Positions 1 through 8,402 of a DNA stretch of 64,000 nucleotides are shown one piece after another; position 1 is the first letter of the stretch, and the number at the start of each line of letters is the position of its first letter. A program made the translations under genes and the position numbers. Source of the DNA: Scleroderma bovista. Taxonomy: Eukaryota; Basidiomycota; Agaricomycetes; Boletales; Sclerodermataceae. The notes below the pieces were generated by a model. The model saw only the letters and a list, made by a program, of their open reading frames with translations, did not search any database and was not told the origin of the DNA. The DNA is taken from contig JAYMGJ010000237.1 in assembly GCA_037178675.1 (NCBI GenBank), positions 1 through 64,000 on the forward strand. The letters are read 5' to 3'.

Positions 1-448
1 TCCTGTGAACTCAATATATCCTATACCTTGTAGCTTTTTCACTGGACCTGATTTATTTTACCCGGTCCTGACTTTATTTTCACCAGACCTGACCTAGTCC
101 TAACTCCGGTCATCCCTTGTCCGCTATTAGGTTGTTTACTTGTCACCGTATGTACTCGACCCTAGTTTCTACTTAGTATAAGTACCCTCTAGTTTACCTT
201 GTAGACCTCAGTCTGAAATCAACCATAGTCTCTACTCCTGATCTTGCCCGTCTCCGTCTCTGTCTCTGTCTCCCCTTCTTGACCGGAACCTACGCAAGGG
301 ATCAACGCTCGTTATCCTTAGTCGTTGAATCCAAGTGGTCACCAACTCCGGCCGGACTAATCCCTCGTCCAGCCCTCTGCCCTCTTCCTTCGTCCGCGCT
401 CGTCCGGACTTGACCGGACCCCCTACCGGAGTAGACCCGGACTTGACA
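1..448 (+). mobile_element. Solo LTR, family C (right-hand part; cut by window edge)
   Basis: This segment is the reverse complement of most of the complete family-C LTR at 54216-54858, and it ends in the same terminal CGGACTTGACA at 448. The internal body of short CCGG-rich motifs matches along the length with scattered differences. The left end lies outside the window, so the target duplication cannot be confirmed; GTGAT at 449-453 would be its right copy. The LTR sits inside the C-terminal part of the transposon gene annotated at 449-999 and truncates it. No internal retrotransposon sequence adjoins it, so a solo LTR is likely. Confidence 0.8.
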
Positions 449-999
449 GTGATCAATGAAACATTTAATTGGCTGTGGAGGGATGGTGGGATCACAGCAG
501 CCAGATGCTGGTAATTGTGGAGTGCATGTGTGTTCAGAAGGAAAGCATTGGTGGATGAGTGGCTGACAAGGTCCTTTGTTCTTGTTGTTACTAAACGTTC
601 CTGTCGTTCTGCAACCTGTTTTACTGCATTACATGCAGAGGCAGAGCAATCATGCTGAACATTGACAGTACACAAGACATCCTTCAAAACTATCAGTAAA
701 AATAAAAACAAAAGCGTTGTTATCACCATTGATGGAACCACAATTTAACATCTGGGACCATGAACTTCATGCAGGGCACATGAAGTTGTGGATGAATCTG
801 TGGAAGAAGTTCAAGTTTGCTGATTGCTATATGAGATGCTGTATTTGGATGCTCATGGGGAGAAAGGATCTCAACAACTTTACCAACACGAGGTTGGTTG
901 TCATGTTTGAAAATGACATAGCTCCCTAGGTCTGACTTGTCCCTATTCACTGTAACAAAGGAATTGACCTTGTAGAAGAGGTCTTTTGATGAGTTTGTG
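449..999 (-). pseudogene. C-terminal exons of the split transposon gene whose main body is 8403-11914
   Basis: Read on the minus strand, an open segment from 999 to about 750 carries a conserved stretch (SFVTVNRDKSDLGSYVIF, then RVGKVVEIL), followed by an intron-like GT..AG gap (about 745-685) and a second exon with DVLCTVNVQHDC. From family memory these are typical C-terminal motifs of a large basidiomycete transposon protein whose preceding part lies at 8403-11914. The coding order fits: 8403 is the downstream edge of the main body, and 999 resumes it after 7.4 kb of inserted retrotransposon sequence. About 20 residues may be missing at the junction. The far end is broken again by LTR C at 448. 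The gene cannot make a normal product. Confidence 0.7.
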
Positions 1000-1369
1000 T
1001 GAGATGACCCTAGGCAGAACACCAAGGACCCAACCACACGCTAAGGCTCTGAGAGGATAGGACGCGAGTATCTAGAGCAAAGACCCAAGATGAGCTCGAA
1101 TGGGGAGCCTCTGGGTGCTGGATTGCACGGTATATATACTACTATACACGAGGGCTACGCGAGGCTATCCATGAGGCTACGTGCAGGTGGAAGGCTATGT
1201 AATGACATCACTGTGGAGCTAAGGCTATGCGTAATGATGTCAAGGGTGGCAGCGTGTACAGCACGAGGTACAGGTCTAGACTAGGTAGATAAGATAGAGG
1301 TTGTACACTAAGATAAGATAAACGCTATCTAATCGCAGATTAGATAAGATAAAAAGTCGGACCGTAACA
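1000..1369 (-). repeat. 3' LTR of the gypsy element
   Basis: 370 bp, nearly identical to 6967-7336. It begins TGAGATGACC and ends GTAACA on the plus strand. It contains TATATATAC (1130-1138) and AAGATAAGATAAACG motifs. Small ORFs inside it are present in both LTR copies and are not taken as genes. Confidence 0.92.
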
Positions 1370-1383
1370 CTACTCCCCCCTCA
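1370..1383 (-). other. Polypurine tract of the gypsy element
   Basis: On the minus strand the pol stop TGA is followed at once by GGGGGGAGTAG and then the LTR start TGTTACGG. A purine run of this kind next to the 3' LTR primes plus-strand DNA synthesis. Confidence 0.8.
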
Positions 1384-4300
1384 GGTGCAGGATTCCAGAC
1401 TGCAGAAGTGAGCGTCGCAAACCGTGAGGTTTTCGGGAACACGACTAAACAACGAGTCAAAGTCCGCTTGGGTCATACGAAGTTTCCGAGGAGCAGAGGG
1501 GTTTTCTCGGTAAAAGCGCTCGACTACCAGAGGAGAATTCTTTAAGTTTGACGAGGGTTCCCATGTTCTCTCATGTTCTTCGTATCCTTTCCAGTGTACC
1601 AGATACTGGAGCTGTCTTTTATAAATACGAGAGGCTACAACATAGTCCACTTCGTACTCTTCATCGCGTTCTTCAGAGACATGTACCGGACCAGGCCGAG
1701 ACACGGGTTGGCCGGGAAGAGGACCTAAATAAGGTTTAACCCGAGAGACATTCACAACTGGATGAATTCGAAGAGTTTTCGGGAGCTTAAGCTCAACCGC
1801 ATTCGGGGTTACTCGAGCGACCTCATAGGGACCAATCCACTTCTCCGTGAGCTTCTTAGAAGCACGATTTAGCATACGAAGGTTATCTGTAGAAAGCCAA
1901 ACTTGTTGGCCTACAACATAGTCCGGGGCGGGATTTCTATGCTTATCCGCCTGAAGCTTCATATTACGTTTTGCCTTCTCAGAAGACTCAACAACTTTAT
2001 TAAATATGGCGGCAAAGTCTTTAGCCGCTGGGGCTACTGTGTCGACCGGCTCAACACCCATACGAGGGGAATAACTCCGGGTAATTCCAAACGGTGAATC
2101 AGTGGTCACCTCCGAAACCGTGTTGTTCCAAACGAACTGGGCAATCTTGATCCATTTGGCCCATTCGTTCTGACGATCGTTGACGTAGGTTCGGAGATAC
2201 TGATTAATTTCGCGGTTCAACCGCTCCGTTTGACCATCGGTTTGAGGGTGAAATGCCGTGGACATTTTCCTTTTAACGCCTAAAAGTCTATACAACTCCC
2301 CCAGGAAGTTGCTTGCAAAGACCGATCCGCGGTCTGACACGACGGAAGACGGGAGTCCATGCTGACACCAGACATGATCTCTAAATAACTCAGCGGTTGA
2401 CAAGGCGGTTTCCTCTTTAGTGCAAGGCACAAACACGACTTCTTTGGAAAACCGATCAACCACGACTAATATATAATCGTAACCGAGGGATTCCGGCATC
2501 TCGGTAAAGTCCATAGTGACATCAAGCCACGGGCCGCTAGGGGTAGGGAGAGGAATAAGACTTCCAGAAGTCTTTTGATTCGACACCTTGGACTGTTGGC
2601 ACTTTTGACAGTGCTTTACGTAGGTTTGAATCTGCTCTTTCATCCCTTTCCAAGAATAATGCTTCCTGAGCGCGTTATACGTAGCTTTTACTCCTTTATG
2701 ACCAGCAACCGGAGTATCGTGAAAGTTCGTAATGAGCGACTGTCGCTCTTCGTAAGACTGACTGGTGACGTCGATCAGTTTAATAGATACCGGGTTCAAC
2801 AGGACTTGGTCCTTGTTATCGTCGGAACTAGATACGTAATGGTCCGATCGCCTGCTAAGCGGATCTGCAACGTGCATCTGGGTTCCTTTCTTATAGATAA
2901 GCGAATAGTTAAACCGCGTCATCCACATCTGCCAGCGTGCTTGGCGCTTAGACAAATTCTGCGACTTGGTGAAGTATGTTAAATTATGATGGTCCGTGTA
3001 GATCTCAAAGGCGTAAGGAGTGGCCTCGAGATAATGGCGCCAGGCCTCAGTTGCTTTTACGATGGCCAGCATCTCTTTATCGTGAATAGGATAATTTCGT
3101 TCTGGAGGCGTCATGGAATGTGACATGTACGCTACGGGTCTGAATTCGCCGTCTTCGCACTTCACGGATATCACTCCCCCGACGGCGAACTCAGACGCAT
3201 CGGTTTCGAGGCGGAATTCGCGGTCCTGGTCGGGGTACTGAAGTACCGGAGCACGAGTAAAGGCGGCTTTCAAAGCTTCAAACGCAGCGCGTTCCTTTTC
3301 TCCAAAGTTAAATACTGTATCTTTACACGTAAGGTCCGTCATGGGTCTAGCCATGATCGCATAATCTTTAATGAAACGTCTGTAGAAATTGCCGAGACCT
3401 AGGAACGCGCGAACCTGCTTTACGTTCGTTGGCTCAGGCCATTTCAAAATAGCATTAACTTTTTCAGGGTCCATTTTGATACCCTCACGCGACACGATCA
3501 TACCGAGGAAGTCGACTTCGGTGACTCTGAAGCGACACTTCTCAGGTTTGACAAATAAATCGTTATCACGTAGACGTTTCAAAACTTCCAGCACGATTCT
3601 ATCATGCTTTTCCTGATCGTCCGTATCCGTAAATATCATAAGGTCGTCGATATACACCACGCAGACATCCGACATATCGTGGAATATCTCATTCATCATT
3701 TTCTGGAATGTTGCGGGTGAATTACAGAGACCGAAATACATAACTAACGGCTCGAAAGCCCCTTTGTGCGTTACAAACGCAGCTTTCCACTCATCGCCTT
3801 CGCGAATTCTCACATTGTTGTAACCCCACCGAAGATCCATTTTCGTGAAGAGTTTACAACCCTTAAGCTTGTCAACAAGCTGAGAGATAAGCGGCAGCGG
3901 ATAGTTATTTTTAATCGTCCAGTCGTTTACATAACGGTAATCCTGTACCATGCGCTTCTTGCCGTCCTTTTTCGGGATAAAGAAGACCGGTGACGTCTGC
4001 TGACTAATAGAAGGCCGAATGTATCCTTTAGCGAGTTGATCATCAAGGAACGATTCGACTTCTTTTTGTTCATCAACAGAGAGCGGGATAAGTCTTCCCT
4101 TTTTGGGCGGGAAGTCTTCTTTCAGATCAATTCCATGATCCCAAGGTTTTCTTAGCGGCATGCGCTCTGACGACTTTTTACTAAATACATCTAAGAATTC
4201 CCAGTACTCTTTAGGAACCTGCTTTTGAGCTTCCTCTAGGGTTGACTCATCGATAGTGACCTTTGATTCATGAGCTTTCAAAGCTTGTACCCAAGTTTCC

Positions 4301-5160
4301 TGAGACTCATTTTCTCGTAATAACTTAGCAAAGCGTGTCTCCAAAAGTGACTTGCACTCTGGAGGACACCTAGTTAAATTAACTTTGCCTGTTACCCAAT
4401 CTATATCGGGGTTGTGCTTCTGAAGCCAGGTGTGGCCAAGGATAAGCGGCACTTTTCCAAGGCACGTGACGGCACACCACAGCTTTTCAGCATGTTTCCC
4501 AATACCGACTGTCAACAATACATAATGCGTGATGTCACCCTCCTGATTCCTAGTGCCATCTACGTTAAGCACCGGGACGGGTTTCACCAGCTTAGATAAC
4601 TGAAGTCGTCGATCAAGAGCCCAGCTCTTGTCAACAAAACAACCAGTAGCGCCACTGTCTAGCAGAGCGTCTACTTTAATAGTGTTAAGCGGTCCGCGGA
4701 TGCAGACCGGTACCGTCACTTCACGTTCCATTGTGAAGGACCTTCGTAAGTCCATGAGAACTTCCAAGTTGCCGGCGGGACTTTCCGGTTCCTTAGATGC
4801 CAAAGAAGGAGAAGAAACATTTTTATTCGATCGGGAATTAAGCACGCTCGATTTTACTTCCGGCGCCGAGCCCTTTGCAGGGACCCCCTTAGAAGGTACA
4901 GTATAGTCCGAGTCACAGTCCATAGTATCAACAGACAACACAGAGTAGCGAGAAGGAGAAACAGAAACAGGAGAAACTACCGAAGACACTTTTTTGTGGG
5001 TTTTCGCTATTTTTGTACGTAACAAAGCAATGCGGTATTTAAATATTTCCTGCACTGCAGGAGTAGTAGCGCAAGAAAGTCTATAGTCCAGAATTCGTAC
5101 AGCTAAGTCCGATGAAGACTCGAGAGCGAGGATGCCCGTTTTATCCTCACTCTTTAGTCT
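1381..5160 (-). CDS. pol: Ty3/gypsy Pol polyprotein with chromodomain
   Basis: The frame is open from the gag frameshift site to the stop at 1381-1383, about 1,260 codons. Domain order is protease, RT, RNase H, integrase, chromodomain, which is diagnostic of Ty3/gypsy chromoviruses. Visible motifs: aspartic protease LLDSGATGCFVD; RT with FGLCNSPATFQ and the catalytic YIDD; RNase H LETDAS; integrase zinc finger with CQKCQQ; DDE core with MDFTEMP, VSDRGSVF and HPQTDGQTERLNR; C-terminal chromodomain with LQYLVHWKGYEEHERTWEP, which in this family targets integration to marked chromatin. No ATG opens the frame. A GTG at 5053-5055 lies in it, but the frame extends upstream into the gag overlap, so expression by -1 frameshifting is the better model. 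All catalytic residues I can see are intact. Confidence 0.95.
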   Translation of the reverse strand, partial: RLKSEDKTGILALESSSDLAVRILDYRLSCATTPAVQEIFKYRIALLRTKIAKTHKKVSSVVSPVSVSPSRYSVLSVDTMDCDSDYTVPSKGVPAKGSAPEVKSSVLNSRSNKNVSSPSLASKEPESPAGNLEVLMDLRRSFTMEREVTVPVCIRGPLNTIKVDALLDSGATGCFVDKSWALDRRLQLSKLVKPVPVLNVDGTRNQEGDITHYVLLTVGIGKHAEKLWCAVTCLGKVPLILGHTWLQKHNPDIDWVTGKVNLTRCPPECKSLLETRFAKLLRENESQETWVQALKAHESKVTIDESTLEEAQKQVPKEYWEFLDVFSKKSSERMPLRKPWDHGIDLKEDFPPKKGRLIPLSVDEQKEVESFLDDQLAKGYIRPSISQQTSPVFFIPKKDGKKRMVQDYRYVNDWTIKNNYPLPLISQLVDKLKGCKLFTKMDLRWGYNNVRIREGDEWKAAFVTHKGAFEPLVMYFGLCNSPATFQKMMNEIFHDMSDVCVVYIDDLMIFTDTDDQEKHDRIVLEVLKRLRDNDLFVKPEKCRFRVTEVDFLGMIVSREGIKMDPEKVNAILKWPEPTNVKQVRAFLGLGNFYRRFIKDYAIMARPMTDLTCKDTVFNFGEKERAAFEALKAAFTRAPVLQYPDQDREFRLETDASEFAVGGVISVKCEDGEFRPVAYMSHSMTPPERNYPIHDKEMLAIVKATEAWRHYLEATPYAFEIYTDHHNLTYFTKSQNLSKRQARWQMWMTRFNYSLIYKKGTQMHVADPLSRRSDHYVSSSDDNKDQVLLNPVSIKLIDVTSQSYEERQSLITNFHDTPVAGHKGVKATYNALRKHYSWKGMKEQIQTYVKHCQKCQQSKVSNQKTSGSLIPLPTPSGPWLDVTMDFTEMPESLGYDYILVVVDRFSKEVVFVPCTKEETALSTAELFRDHVWCQHGLPSSVVSDRGSVFASNFLGELYRLLGVKRKMSTAFHPQTDGQTERLNREINQYLRTYVNDRQNEWAKWIKIAQFVWNNTVSEVTTDSPFGITRSYSPRMGVEPVDTVAPAAKDFAAIFNKVVESSEKAKRNMKLQADKHRNPAPDYVVGQQVWLSTDNLRMLNRASKKLTEKWIGPYEVARVTPNAVELKLPKTLRIHPVVNVSRVKPYLGPLPGQPVSRPGPVHVSEERDEEYEVDYVVASRIYKRQLQYLVHWKGYEEHERTWEPSSNLKNSPLVVERFYRENPSAPRKLRMTQADFDSLFSRVPENLTVCDAHFCSLESCT

Positions 5161-5166
5161 TTTAAA
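5125..5166 (-). promoter_or_regulatory. Programmed -1 ribosomal frameshift signal between gag and pol
   Basis: In the gag frame the minus strand reads GAT TTA AAA GAC TAA. The heptamer T TTA AAA (5160-5166) fits the X XXY YYZ rule for -1 slippage and lies one codon before the gag stop. After an 8-nt spacer (5152-5159) a 9-bp stem can form between 5143-5151 (AGTGAGGAT) and 5125-5133 (ATCCTCGCT), with one G-U pair and a 9-nt loop. Pol is open in exactly the -1 frame from this point. The layout matches the known retroviral signal; that it works here is inference. Confidence 0.82.
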
Positions 5167-6152
5167 TCCCTGAAGAACGCCTGCATTTCTGCAAATGTCA
5201 TTCCTCTTACCGCATTTAGCCGGTCATCCTCCGGTTGGGCTTGCGTTGCCCGTGCTTGTGGTGGCCCACGACGAGGGCGGCGCGGCTTTGTGCACTCACG
5301 TGCAATGTGGCCAAATAATTGGCAATTGTAGCATTGGGGCCCTTTACCCCTCTGCTGGTTTGCCTCAACGGCACCTATGTCCATCGGGACACCACTCCCC
5401 GATGCGGTTGAAGACGAATATGACTGGCCCTGGTAATACCGGGCAGAGCCTTGCCCTTGGAGGTTGATGAGGAAGAGTTCCTGGGCTCTTCCCATCGCAC
5501 GAGCAGAGTTTGCGAGTCGCTCGTAGGTGTCTCGACGCATTCCCTGTATGTAAATTTGCTCCAGGAGCTTTCTCTGGAGCGCACGTTCGAGCAAGTCGCG
5601 GGCGTACTCATTCCCACAGTCTCCCTGGTTCTTGAGCGCCTCGAACTGCGCTAAGAAGTCATCAATTCTTTGCCTCGGGCCCTGCCTAAGGCGGAGTAGT
5701 TGGGCACGTGCCCACTCGGCATTGTTTCCGGGGAGAAAGAACCTCTCTATCTCCTCCGCGAAGTCAACCCAAGCAGGCCAGGCTGGAGGGGGCGGGAGCT
5801 GTCCGGCTGGGACGGGCGGGGCGTTGGCGAGAGCCTGGGCTGCTGCCATGCAGCCATCCAGACGGACTTGAGCCCACCGACCAGCTTTCGGGCCAGTGAG
5901 CCGGGAGAGAACTGCTGCGGTGACCTGGGCATCGTTTGCCCCCTCCATCGAGATCTGTAACCAAACCTTGATCTTGGACCACCACTCGTGGAACTTCTGA
6001 GGGGAGCCATCGTAACTCCCGGGATCCGCGACCACCTTCTTGCGCGGCGGCGGTGGAGGGTGAGGCTGTGCAGCCGCAAGGGCTGCGATATGCGCCTGGA
6101 GGTCAATTTGCCCCTGGATAAGCTGTCCGAGGAGCTGGTTAAGGTCTGCCAT
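5154..6152 (-). CDS. gag: Ty3/gypsy Gag
   Basis: 332 codons from ATG at 6150-6152 to TAA at 5154-5156. The protein has an N-terminal helix-rich start (MADLNQLLGQLIQGQ), a proline run, a retrotransposon gag core with FHEWWSKIKVWL and FFLPGNNAEWARAQLLRLRQG, and a C-terminal CCHC zinc knuckle CYNCQLFGHIAREC that binds RNA. It assembles the particle in which reverse transcription occurs. It overlaps pol through the frameshift site. The ORF is intact, which agrees with the near-identical LTRs. Confidence 0.93.
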   Translation of the reverse strand: MADLNQLLGQLIQGQIDLQAHIAALAAAQPHPPPPPRKKVVADPGSYDGSPQKFHEWWSKIKVWLQISMEGANDAQVTAAVLSRLTGPKAGRWAQVRLDGCMAAAQALANAPPVPAGQLPPPPAWPAWVDFAEEIERFFLPGNNAEWARAQLLRLRQGPRQRIDDFLAQFEALKNQGDCGNEYARDLLERALQRKLLEQIYIQGMRRDTYERLANSARAMGRAQELFLINLQGQGSARYYQGQSYSSSTASGSGVPMDIGAVEANQQRGKGPQCYNCQLFGHIARECTKPRRPRRGPPQARATQAQPEDDRLNAVRGMTFAEMQAFFRDLKD

Positions 6153-6966
6153 GAGGACCTAGTAGGGGTGGAGGCGGGAATAGGGGGTAGGTCTTTGTTT
6201 AACCGGTCGAAGACGGGAGGACCGGAACGTGCGGCGGCGAGCGAGCGGGAGGTCTGGCAGGGGCGGGACAGGAAGGGTGCGAAAGAGTCCGAGGAGTACT
6301 TTGATTTCGAAGTCGCTGGTAAGACAACTGTAGGTGGCAACGGCATTGGTGAACTGGTACTCTTCCTCAACTGCTGACTCCCTTTCTTGTGCTTCAGCAC
6401 TTGTGACAGGGTGAGGACCGTAGATGATCGCCAAGCGCTCCTGTTGCACTTCCACGAGATGACAAGGGAACTGGTAAGGTATGGTGGTTAACGTAAGGGG
6501 TAACGTAGAGGTAAGGTTACTTTGGGACTAGATCCCCACAGTTGTTCCACTAAACTAAGCGTAAGACTTTGTTCGCCTGTCGCGCTCGCCGGGTCAGGGC
6601 AGTGGCACAGCTATGCAAAGAACAAACGGCTAGCGGCTGCAGATCACAAGGTCTACCTCTGCACGGACGCAGGAACTACGGAGTATGTATGTCTCAATCG
6701 CCTTGAGGCTGCGAACCTCTCTTGAACGGGCGCCGACCTTCAGACACCAGGCACGACCCTGGGCTGGTGTACAGTACGTAAAGGTAACGGTGCTAGAAAC
6801 TCCCAATGCCGAAGCACTACGGGAACGGCACTAAAGGCTGGCCGTGAACGAAACGGAAGGTGTGAAGATGAAGCTCCTTAACCCTGGAGTCCGGGTATAG
6901 TTTCCCTTTACTAGGCTGGGGAACAGCGCGTGGAAGAACAAGTAGATGTTTAGATTCGAGCTCAGG
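6153..6966 (-). other. 5' leader of the gypsy element
   Basis: 814 bp between the 5' LTR and the gag ATG. ORFs of 98-217 codons exist here in other frames, but they overlap gag or show no recognisable motif. The primer binding site should start next to 6966 on the minus strand (sequence CCTGAGCTCGAATC); I cannot match it with certainty to a tRNA 3' end. Confidence 0.6.
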
Positions 6967-7336
6967 TGAGATGACCCTAGGCAGAACACCAAGGACCCAA
7001 CCACACGCTAAGGCTCTGAGAGGATAGGACGCGAGTATCTAGAGCAAAGACCCAAGATGAGCTCGAATGGGGAGCCTCTGGGTGCTGGATTGCACGGTAT
7101 ATATACTACTATACACGAGGGCTACGCGAGGCTATCCATGAGGCTACGTGCAGGTAGAAGGCTATGTAATGACATCACTGTGGAGCTAAGGCTATGCGTA
7201 ATGATGTCAAGGGTGGCAGCGTGTACAGCACGAGGTACAGGTCTAGACTAGGTAGATAAGATAGAGGCTGTACACTAAGATAAGATAAACGCTATCTAAT
7301 CGCAGATTAGATAAGATAAAAAGTTGGACCGTAACA
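6967..7336 (-). repeat. 5' LTR of the gypsy element
   Basis: 370 bp direct copy of 1000-1369, with about three substitutions between the pair. In element orientation it starts TGTTACGGTCC and ends GGTCATCTCA. It abuts a family-A LTR on its right, with no shared 5-bp duplication across the element. Confidence 0.92.
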
Positions 7337-8402
7337 GCCTGACCTCTCCTTAGGCATTGACACAACTCCTTCAGTCCAGCCACTCCCTTGGTCTTGTCTG
7401 CAATGTAGCCCAACTCTGGCTGGTACATCCAACTTCAGCTCAGGTCTGCTCCTGTTCCGCTCCACTCCCTCTGATAGGTCCACCAATGGCCTTGGACATT
7501 TCCATGTCCAACTCCGGACCTTCCTCCGGCTACTCCGCCCTTCCTCCACCTGTGCACTCCCTCCGCTCATGCACTCCCTCCGTTCATGCACTCCCTCCAC
7601 TCTTGCACTTCCTCTGGTCGTGCACTTCCTCCGGTCCCACTTCCTCCAGTCCTGGACATTGCTCCAGACTTAACATTAGTTAAGTCCACCTCCAACCCTT
7701 ACCTGTCCTCTTCCAACCTAGTTCCCTTTACTTCACTGTCCCTGCTTTTTCTCTGTCATCCCTGTATCTCTAGTTCCCCGTGTCTACTCCCGCTCTGGTT
7801 TATTTTCCTGTACCTGCTTTATTTTCCTGTCCATTTCTGCTCCGTCCCTTGTCCCAACTAAGGTGTTTACTTGTTACCGTATATACTCACCCTAGTTCTC
7901 ATTTACTATATAAACTACTATACTCCGGCCTAGTAGTTTCCTTAGATCAAATCTCAACTAAGATACTCCCCACTCTGTACTACCCACCATGCTCTCCTAA
8001 TCCCATCTTGTTCTCCTGAACTCTGGCCAACTCTGGCTTCCGTCCTATCTCGTCCCCTTGGTCCTATGTCCGATCCTAGCAAGTCTCCTACTTGCACGAG
8101 GGCAAAAGCCACCTCTGTCCCAGACTCGACGCTAGACCTCTCAGGACTATCCCACCTCTGGGATGTCCTTCACTCTGGACAAGCTGCACTCAACTCTGGA
8201 CCACTTTCCTGCAGTCCGGACTTACTCCGCAAAAACCCAGACTTACTCCCTGTGCTTCTCTAGTGCCCGGACTTCGTTCATTTGACCCGGACTTGACTCT
8301 CCGCACTAACTGGCACCTACTAGTGTCTGGACTTACCTCCTCATTAGTTCCCTGCACCTCTGGACCTCCTAGTAAGATTGTCGAGGAGAACCAGTCTTGA
8401 CA
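7337..8402 (+). mobile_element. Truncated solo LTR, family A
   Basis: Matches the complete family-A LTRs (for example 12922-14223) from about their 50th base to the terminal TTGACA. The first ~50 bp, starting TGTCATATCC, are missing and the gypsy LTR lies at that point. It carries the same short minisatellite block (about 7545-7650) and the TATATAAAC promoter-like motif. It is inserted in the transposon gene whose coding sequence resumes at 8403. Confidence 0.85.

Larger units (their letters stand above)
1000..7336 (-). mobile_element. Full-length Ty3/gypsy chromovirus, minus orientation
   Basis: Two direct LTRs of 370 bp (1000-1369 and 6967-7336) flank gag (5154-6152) and pol (1381-5160). 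Both LTRs read TGAGATGACC..GTAACA on the plus strand, that is TGTTACGG..CATCTCA in element orientation. I count about three differences between them, so insertion is recent. Both ORFs are uninterrupted over their length and a -1 frameshift module joins them, so the element could be autonomous. The polypurine tract (AGGGGGGAGT) directly follows the pol stop. The flanking five bases do not match (TTGTG on the left, GCCTG on the right), so the insertion site has been rearranged or the copy is a recombinant. Confidence 0.93.

Noticed and set aside
723..1037. Treating the 104-codon minus ORF as an independent small gene
   Set aside because: Its first codons come from the gypsy LTR and the rest matches the C-terminus of the split transposase-like gene.
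1090..1284. 64-codon ORF present in both gypsy LTRs (also 7057-7251)
   Set aside because: Lies wholly inside the LTR and has no recognisable motif.
5747..6400. 217-codon minus ORF overlapping gag
   Set aside because: Shadow of gag in another frame, with no domain and Arg/Ser-rich composition typical of a GC-rich shadow.
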